Of a DNA stretch of 5,430 nucleotides, positions 1 through 5,430 are shown piece after piece. The notes below the pieces were generated by a model. That model was not told where the DNA came from, did no database searches, and was given only the letters and a program-made list of their open reading frames with translations. Position numbers and translations under genes: made by a program. Source of the stretch: Planctomycetales bacterium. GTDB lineage: Bacteria > Planctomycetota > Planctomycetia > Planctomycetales > Planctomycetaceae. The stretch is from NCBI GenBank assembly GCA_020050375.1, contig JAGVKR010000204.1:1-5430 (forward strand). Reading direction: 5' to 3'. How positions within the stretch are numbered: position 1 is the first letter of the stretch; every line of letters begins with the position of its first letter.

Positions 1-1965
1 CATGGAGCCGCACTCGACCATCGGGCCGATCTCTTCAGCATGGGGAGCGTCCTCTACGCGCTCTATGCCGGCCGAGCGCCGTTCCGCAGCAGCACGATGA
101 TGGCCGTCCTGAAGCGCGTCTGCGAAGAGACGCCCCGCCCGATTCGGGAAATCAACCCCGACATTCCCGACTGGTTGGCCGCGATCATCGCTAAACTGCA
201 CGCCAAGCATCCGGCGGATCGGTTTCAATCGGCCAAAGACGTCGGCGACTTACTGGGGCAACACCTCGCACATTTGCAGAGGCCCGATCGGGTGGCGCTG
301 CCGCCCTCGGTGACGGTGCCGCCGCCAACAGCGACCTACCCGGAATCCGACCGGCCAGCACACTCAACACTCGAAGGTGCCGCACCGAGAAGCGTCATGC
401 CACAGTACCTGACGCGAATGCTCGTGGCCGGTTTCATGGTCATTCTCGCAGCCGTTTCTGCCGGGTCGGGAAGGATGGGATCACAAATCCTGATTCCCGT
501 TCAATTGATCGCGGCGGTGGCCCTCCTCATCGCCATGATCCACGCCATCAACGTCCGACTGTTCACCGGCGACTGGCACGGCTCGTTGGTGGGCCTGTTC
601 ATCAACCCCACCGCGGCCGCCGTCACGGCAGGCAGTCGTGCCGGATCGACCATCCTCCGTCCGCAGTTGACTTTGCTGCTCATCGTGTGCCTGCTCGGAG
701 CCGCCACGAATTTCGTGATCCCCTGGTCGGTTCAGGCATTCTTGATTCACCCCTTGATGATCGGCTGGATGTCTGGAATTGGCTGGCTCCTGCTGGCGCT
801 GGCCTTCTATCGCTCGGCGTCCGTCTTGCGGAGACCTCACGCCGGGAAAAAGGTTTCGCCAGTTGTGCCGGCAGTCAACTCGTTTGGTCGCCCTTTGGCA
901 ACAGTCCCACCGAATCGGAGGTTCACTTTGCAACGTGCCACGATGATGGCGGTGATCGCCGTTTGCGCCATCGTTGTGCTGGTCCCGATCGGTCTGGCGG
1001 CGGCGATCGGGATTTCCTGGATGGCATACAGCCGACGGGCGGTGCCGCAGACGGCGCAAGTTTCCGTCCCGGTGACGTCGCGGCCGACGGGATCGGATCG
1101 GTCAGCGCCTTCAATTCACGATTGGCACGGAACCGAGGTGGAGCGGGCCTTGCTCGGCCGGTGGTATGTCGTCTCGCAGGAAGTCGAAGGCAGGTTCGTT
1201 CCGGAAGAGGATCGGCTTGAGTGGCTGCAGTTCGGCAGCCACGATGACAACAGTCGGATGATCGAGTCCGCGCGTCCGGGGCAATTGTCGATCGTCAAGT
1301 ACTACATCAATGAGGCCCCGGAAGAGCAGACGGCCGATAGGCTTGTCGACAACCATCGCTCTCTTTCGCTCGTCATCACAACTGACGTCCCCATCGTCGG
1401 AACCGAGCTAAGGCATGGCATCTTCCGAATCGAGGAGAATGTGCTGACACTTTGTCTCGTTCCTGCCGGGGATCCGTGTCCGGCGAATTTCGAAACTGAA
1501 CGCATCAAAAACGCCGTGCTGTATGTGCTCAATCGCTACAAACCATCGGAAACCGCAACGACCACCTACCCGCGTGATTCGATCGCCGGCGAATGGAGCT
1601 CAACGTCAGACACAAACACCGACTGGGGAGACGTGACGTTCGAGCACGAACCAGCGCAGAACAACGCGCCGGCAAAGGTGACGGGCTGGTTGATCTGGAA
1701 CAAATCGCAAACCCGCACGCGCTTCGAAGGGACGTTCGACCCGGGCCGCGAGCTGGTCGAGATGACTTTCGAGAAAGAGCTGATCCCCAATCTCGAGCGA
1801 ACGGCCCGTCTCAAGCTTTCTGTCGACGGTCGAAAGCTTGTCGGCCTCTATCACATGTCGTTCAGCAACACGAACGACGCGGACATCAAACATCCCTGGG
1901 AGCTGACGCGAAAGCACAAGGTTTCCGAAGCTCCCGCGTCGCCCCCCACGCAGAATGAGAAGTAA
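1..1965 (+). CDS. Membrane-bound Ser/Thr protein kinase, C-terminal part, with TIGR03067-like and second beta-rich C-terminal modules (5' partial)
   Basis: The reading frame is open from base 1 and ends at TAA 1963-1965. The first in-frame ATG (40) lies inside the kinase fold, so the true start is upstream and 654 residues are visible. Residues 1-90 are the end of a Hanks-type kinase: DHRADLFSMG (6-15) is subdomain IX with its Asp, followed by GRAPF and the conserved Arg of subdomain XI in ADRFQSA. The ATP-binding, HRD and DFG motifs are outside the window, so activity cannot be judged. A Pro-rich linker leads to about five hydrophobic segments (roughly 137-157, 162-184, 220-241, 247-270, 313-343). 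Positively charged loops fit an inside kinase and an outside C-terminus. Residues 383-513 (LLGRWYVVSQEVEGRFVPEE ... HGIFRIEENVLTLCL ... VLYVLNRYK) resemble TIGR03067. Residues 527-637 form a second G-x-W...W-x-L-T-R module of beta-rich, lipocalin-like look. I infer a receptor kinase sensing envelope conditions; the ligand is unknown. The kinase call is firm; the module names are by eye. Confidence 0.85.
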   Translation, partial: HGAALDHRADLFSMGSVLYALYAGRAPFRSSTMMAVLKRVCEETPRPIREINPDIPDWLAAIIAKLHAKHPADRFQSAKDVGDLLGQHLAHLQRPDRVALPPSVTVPPPTATYPESDRPAHSTLEGAAPRSVMPQYLTRMLVAGFMVILAAVSAGSGRMGSQILIPVQLIAAVALLIAMIHAINVRLFTGDWHGSLVGLFINPTAAAVTAGSRAGSTILRPQLTLLLIVCLLGAATNFVIPWSVQAFLIHPLMIGWMSGIGWLLLALAFYRSASVLRRPHAGKKVSPVVPAVNSFGRPLATVPPNRRFTLQRATMMAVIAVCAIVVLVPIGLAAAIGISWMAYSRRAVPQTAQVSVPVTSRPTGSDRSAPSIHDWHGTEVERALLGRWYVVSQEVEGRFVPEEDRLEWLQFGSHDDNSRMIESARPGQLSIVKYYINEAPEEQTADRLVDNHRSLSLVITTDVPIVGTELRHGIFRIEENVLTLCLVPAGDPCPANFETERIKNAVLYVLNRYKPSETATTTYPRDSIAGEWSSTSDTNTDWGDVTFEHEPAQNNAPAKVTGWLIWNKSQTRTRFEGTFDPGRELVEMTFEKELIPNLERTARLKLSVDGRKLVGLYHMSFSNTNDADIKHPWELTRKHKVSEAPASPPTQNEK

Positions 1966-2017
1966 CCTTGCCGCCACGGCCGTCTGATGCGACACGCGAG
2001 ATCCCACCCCGATTGCC

Positions 2018-2055
2018 AACCCGGTTCTCCGGCGAATGAAGACGATTCGCGGGTT
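2018..2055. other. Weak hairpin after the kinase gene, possible terminator
   Basis: AACCC (2018-2022) can pair with GGGTT (2051-2055), and GCGAAT (2032-2037) with ATTCGC (2045-2050). This gives an 11-bp stem with a 9-nt bulge on the left side and a 7-nt loop. It starts 52 bp after the kinase stop and there is no T-run after it, so it is not a canonical intrinsic terminator. It could serve as a 3' stem-loop for the kinase message, or be chance in GC-rich DNA. Confidence 0.25.
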
Positions 2056-2080
2056 CGGAGCCGCTCGGGGCCTTCCCATT

Positions 2081-2132
2081 GTCGCCTTTCGCTCCGCGAA
2101 AGGACGCGTTCTTTCGCGGAGCGAAAGGCGAC
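2081..2132. repeat. Perfect 22-bp inverted repeat with nested hairpins (REP/BIME-like)
   Basis: Arms 2081-2102 and 2111-2132 are exact reverse complements around the 8-nt centre GACGCGTT, whose inner ACGCGT is also a palindrome. Each arm contains its own hairpin: CTTTCGC-TCC-GCGAAAG (2086-2102) and CTTTCGC-GGA-GCGAAAG (2111-2127), each with a 7-bp stem and a 3-nt loop. The element can therefore fold as one long hairpin or as two small ones. It lies between the ends of two convergent genes (stops at 1965 and 2152), where a bidirectional terminator or a REP-type mobile repeat is expected. No T-run follows on either strand, which weakens the intrinsic terminator reading. The two-hairpin inverted pair resembles BIME (paired REP) organisation. 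The structure is certain; the class is inferred. Confidence 0.8.
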
Positions 2133-2151
2133 TCTCATCAATGTGCCGACC

Positions 2152-3084
2152 CTAATGCACCTTGAGCAGATTATTGATCATCGAAATCGCGGCCGGGCCG
2201 ACCAGCACGACGAAGATGCCCGGGAAGATGAACAGCACCAGCGGGAAAATCAGTTTGACGGCCGTCTTCTGGGCCCGCTCTTCGGCAAGCTGCGAGCGCT
2301 TGACGCGCATCGTGTCCGATTGCACGCGCAGCGCCTGGGCAATGCTCGATCCGAAACGATCGGCCTGAATCAGGATCGCGGCGAGGGCCTTCAAGTCGTC
2401 GACGCCGGAGCGAACCCCCAGGTCGTGGAGCACTTCGCGGCGCTGGCGGCCCATTTGCAGTTGGAAATTGCACAGGCCGAATTCGCTGCACAGCTCGGGA
2501 GCCGTGTCGCTGAGCTCTTCGGAAACGCGGCGCATCCCGGCGTCGAGCCCGAGCCCCGCTTCAACGCAGACCACGAGCAGGTCGAGCGCATCGGGGAGCG
2601 ACAGGAAGATTTTCTCCTGCCGCGACTTTCGCAGGATCAGCATGACGAGCTCGGGAAGATAGAACCCGAGGCCGGCCCCGACGACCGATGCGGCAATCCC
2701 CTTCTGCGAGACCCCCCACGACGCCAGTCCGTACCCGCTCCCCAGCACGACCCCGAGGATCAGCGAGGCGAATTTGATCGCCAGATAGACCTCGATGGCA
2801 TGCGGCGAATTGAATCCCGCGTTGGCCAGCGCGACCTTCAGCTTGCTTTGCTCGAGCTCGCTCTTCGGTTGCAGGGCCTTCGACAGGGTCGGCGCGGCCT
2901 TCTGCAGCACCGTCTGGCTGCGACCGTCTTCGGTCTTGTCTTTGTTGCGCATCAGCGGGTTGCGCAACTCTTCGAGCCGCTGGTCGGCACGCGACGACTT
3001 GCCCGACATGTAGCTCAGGATCGCCCAGGCGGCACAGGCAAAACCGGCGAACACGGCCCAGGGGAGAAGTGCAGTGAAGTCCAT
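2152..3084 (-). CDS. tadC: Tad pilus/secretion inner-membrane platform protein TadC (type II secretion F domain)
   Basis: This 310-residue protein belongs to the GspF/T2SSF family and is the second of the two platform proteins of a Tad (Flp, type IVc pilus) machine. In this family the platform sits in the inner membrane and couples the ATPase TadA to pilin assembly. The sequence shows an N-terminal membrane segment (6-25), a charged linker, a membrane pair (about 98-118 and 126-150), and the cytoplasmic F domain with LPDALDLLVVCVEAGLGLDA (163-182) and ADRFGSSIAQALRVQSDTMR (241-260). A final hydrophobic segment (275-300) contains the family-typical FPLVLFIFPGIF. ATG 3084 is the start because the upstream frame holds no in-frame ATG before a stop at 3214-3216. 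No purine-rich ribosome site precedes it (CGAGCACGTC), unlike tadB. It follows tadB in the same direction but across a 167-bp gap filled by a repeat element. TadC rather than TadB is inferred from operon order and length. Confidence 0.9.
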   Translation of the reverse strand: MDFTALLPWAVFAGFACAAWAILSYMSGKSSRADQRLEELRNPLMRNKDKTEDGRSQTVLQKAAPTLSKALQPKSELEQSKLKVALANAGFNSPHAIEVYLAIKFASLILGVVLGSGYGLASWGVSQKGIAASVVGAGLGFYLPELVMLILRKSRQEKIFLSLPDALDLLVVCVEAGLGLDAGMRRVSEELSDTAPELCSEFGLCNFQLQMGRQRREVLHDLGVRSGVDDLKALAAILIQADRFGSSIAQALRVQSDTMRVKRSQLAEERAQKTAVKLIFPLVLFIFPGIFVVLVGPAAISMINNLLKVH

Positions 3085-3095
3085 GACGTGCTCGA

Positions 3096-3158
3096 GTGCG
3101 GAATGGGGAGTTCGGAATGCGGAGTTCGGAATGCGGAGTGGGGAGTTCGGAGTTGGGA
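3096..3158 (+). repeat. Nine tandem 7-bp repeats, consensus RTKSGGA
   Basis: Reading the + strand from 3096, nine consecutive heptamers keep exact phase: GTGCGGA, ATGGGGA, GTTCGGA, ATGCGGA, GTTCGGA, ATGCGGA, GTGGGGA, GTTCGGA, GTTGGGA. T2 and GGA5-7 are invariant; positions 1, 3 and 4 vary between two bases each (A/G, T/G, C/G). Phase is lost after 3158 in ATGAATT. The array starts 11 bp upstream of the tadC ATG and, on the tadC message, reads as TCC-rich units. Similar heptamer families (STRR sequences) are described from cyanobacteria, and I recall like-sounding repeats in planctomycetes. Confidence 0.9.
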
Positions 3159-3178
3159 ATGAATTCTGCGAATCAACT

Positions 3179-3194
3179 ATGGTGCATGAACCAT
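3179..3194. repeat. 16-bp near-palindrome in the spacer of the heptamer element
   Basis: ATGGTGCATGAACCAT pairs ATGGT with ACCAT around GCATGA; only one of the eight symmetric base pairs fails. It sits near the middle of the 60-bp spacer between the two heptamer arrays, so it would be at or near the apex if they pair. It could be part of the element, a protein site, or chance. Confidence 0.35.
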
Positions 3195-3218
3195 CACGTC
3201 GCCGGGCCCTTCTTCAAT

Positions 3219-3246
3219 TCCGCACTCCGAACTCCGAATTCCGCAC
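3219..3246 (-). repeat. Four 7-bp repeats in inverted orientation to the 3096-3158 array
   Basis: The + strand reads TCCGCAC, TCCGAAC, TCCGAAT, TCCGCAC; on the - strand this is GTGCGGA, ATTCGGA, GTTCGGA, GTGCGGA, the same RTKSGGA family. The outermost unit, GTGCGGA, is identical to the outermost unit of the opposite array. Taken in order from the outside, the four pairs match at 25 of 28 positions. The array ends 5 bp after the tadB stop codon. Confidence 0.9.
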
Positions 3247-3251
3247 TTTCC

Positions 3252-4220
3252 CTACACCTTGATGCTGACGATCTTCTTGATGGCGACCGCTCCCAGAACC
3301 TGCAGGACGGTTGCGGCGGCAATCATCTTGCGGCCCAGAGGGTCGGTGAACAGGAGCATGATGTAATCGGGATTGAGATGGTAAACGACAAAGAACAGGG
3401 CAATCGGCAGGGCCATCAGCACGATGCCGCTGATCCGGCCTTCCCCCGTCAGGGCCTGCACCTGTCCCAGAATCTTGAAGCGCTCGCGGATGATATGACT
3501 GATCTTGTCGAGAATTTCGGCCAGGTCGCCCCCCGTCTGTCTTTGGATCACAACCGACGTCACGAAGAACTTGAGGTCGAGATTGGGCATCCGGCGGAGC
3601 ATGTCTTTCATCGCCTGCTCGATCGGAATCCCCAGGTTCTGCGATTCGTAGACGTTGGCGAATTCCGTCGAGATCGGCATGGGCATTTCGGAGACGACCA
3701 CGTGCATTCCCGACGCCAGACTGTGTCCCGAGCGGAGCGCGCGGCCGACCAGCTCCAGGGCATCCGGGAGTTGTTTTGCGAATTTCTTGAAGCGCGACCG
3801 ACGACGCAGCATCAGCCAGCACAGAGGAAGCGATCCGAACAGGAGTGCAATCACCGGGTAAAGCGGTGTCGGCGAGTTGGCGATGACGGCCCCGACCACC
3901 CCGAAGATCGCGCAACCGGCCGACAGCCCAAAGAACGAATTCATGCTGATCGGTGAGTCGGCCTGCACAAACAGATTCTTGAGGTTTCCGATACGCGACG
4001 TCAGACGGTGCAGCGCGCCGGACATCCCCAGGAACCCTTCCTTGAGAACTTCCTCCTTGAGCAGGCCGCGGGCTTCGAGCTCGGGGGTTTTCAGCCCCGC
4101 CATGATTTGCAGCCGGTCTTCGGCGCGGCTGTTTCCCCAGTCTTTGAGGGCGAACGCCACGGCCGCGACCATTCCGGTCACCGCGATGCAAACCACGATG
4201 GAAATCATCATTGGACTCAT
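3252..4220 (-). CDS. tadB: Tad pilus/secretion inner-membrane platform protein TadB (type II secretion F domain)
   Basis: This 322-residue GspF/T2SSF-family protein is the first platform subunit of the Tad machine and the presumed partner of TadC and of the ATPase TadA. It has an N-terminal membrane segment (5-25), a charged cytoplasmic stretch (26-90), two membrane segments (about 93-115 and 118-138), and the cytoplasmic F domain. That domain shows QLPDALELVGRALRSGHSLA (150-169) and QRQTGGDLAEILDKIS (226-241), both hallmarks of TadB, then ALTGEGRISG (256-265). Two C-terminal membrane segments follow (264-281 and 297-318). ATG 4220 is chosen because it lies 10 nt after GGGGAG and 6 nt after the tadA stop. 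In-frame ATGs at codons 4 and 5 are possible but less well spaced. The gene is intact and ends at TAG 3252-3254, just before the heptamer element. Confidence 0.92.
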   Translation of the reverse strand: MSPMMISIVVCIAVTGMVAAVAFALKDWGNSRAEDRLQIMAGLKTPELEARGLLKEEVLKEGFLGMSGALHRLTSRIGNLKNLFVQADSPISMNSFFGLSAGCAIFGVVGAVIANSPTPLYPVIALLFGSLPLCWLMLRRRSRFKKFAKQLPDALELVGRALRSGHSLASGMHVVVSEMPMPISTEFANVYESQNLGIPIEQAMKDMLRRMPNLDLKFFVTSVVIQRQTGGDLAEILDKISHIIRERFKILGQVQALTGEGRISGIVLMALPIALFFVVYHLNPDYIMLLFTDPLGRKMIAAATVLQVLGAVAIKKIVSIKV

Positions 4221-4226
4221 AGACGC

Positions 4227-5430
<1,204 letters not shown>

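Larger units (their letters stand above)
3096..3246. repeat. Composite inverted-heptamer element filling the tadB-tadC gap
   Basis: The two heptamer arrays face each other across a 60-bp spacer (3159-3218), giving a 151-bp element with matching GTGCGGA ends. Only 5 bp separate it from the tadB stop and 11 bp from the tadC start. On the tad message the first array carries GGAG-type purines and the second carries their complements, so a long imperfect stem is possible. I see no target-site duplication: the flanks read CTCGA on the left and TTTCC on the right. It may be an inserted non-coding repeat or a locally amplified sequence; no coding content is evident. Confidence 0.7.

Noticed and set aside
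2081..2132. Canonical Rho-independent terminator
   Set aside because: The stem is strong but no T-run follows it on either strand, so I keep it as an inverted repeat with only possible terminator activity.
3096..3158. G-quadruplex in the G-rich strand of the heptamer array
   Set aside because: Only three runs of three or more Gs occur, spaced irregularly; most units have GG only, so a stable quadruplex is not supported.
1987..3162. Long open frame (about 390 codons) on the + strand, antisense to tadC
   Set aside because: It is the complement shadow of tadC. Its composition (Gln, Arg, Glu, His rich) is what antisense of a GC-rich gene gives, and it runs into the heptamer array.
3096..3246. 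CRISPR array
   Set aside because: The units are 7 bp, directly abutting and without spacers; there is no 25-40 bp repeat with unique spacers and no cas gene.
3074..3262. Short + strand open frames through the heptamer arrays, giving peptides with repeated NAEFGM-like units
   Set aside because: A 7-bp repeat yields a 7-residue repeat in every frame (21 nt per cycle). No ribosome site or domain supports them; they are repeat translation artefacts.

Overview
The window looks like a piece of a planctomycete (Planctomycetota) chromosome. Three things point there: a membrane-spanning Ser/Thr kinase whose C-terminal part resembles the planctomycete-specific TIGR03067 domain; a GC-rich tadA-tadB-tadC cluster whose products match the families found in that phylum; and intergenic arrays of 7-bp repeats of a kind I recall, without being able to check, from planctomycete genomes. 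The assignment is by protein and repeat character only; no rRNA or marker gene is present.

Layout. Bases 1-1965 (+ strand) hold the 3' part of a receptor-like Ser/Thr kinase gene: the end of the kinase fold, about five membrane segments, then two beta-rich modules predicted to lie outside the cytoplasm. Bases 1966-2151 separate it from a convergent operon. This gap holds a perfect 22-bp inverted repeat whose arms are themselves small hairpins (2081-2132), plus a weaker hairpin (2018-2055). Bases 2152-5430 (- strand) hold, in transcription order, tadA (5' end outside the window), tadB and tadC: the ATPase and the two inner-membrane platform proteins of a Tad (Flp-type, type IVc) pilus or secretion machine.

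How the genes work together. TadA should hydrolyse ATP beneath a TadB/TadC platform to drive assembly or retraction of a Flp-like pilus. tadA and tadB are 6 nt apart and are surely co-transcribed. tadB and tadC are separated by 167 bp, almost all of it a composite element: nine 7-bp repeats facing four inverted 7-bp repeats across a 60-bp spacer (3096-3246). The element fills the gap between the tadB stop and the tadC start, so any tadC message made from the upstream promoter carries it. Nothing in the sequence links the kinase functionally to the Tad operon; they are only convergent neighbours.

I see no tRNA, rRNA, CRISPR array, transposase or phage gene. The most unusual items are the inverted heptamer element inside the tad operon, the hairpin-in-hairpin element between the convergent genes, and the domain architecture of the kinase. 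None of these amounts to a demonstrated new system.
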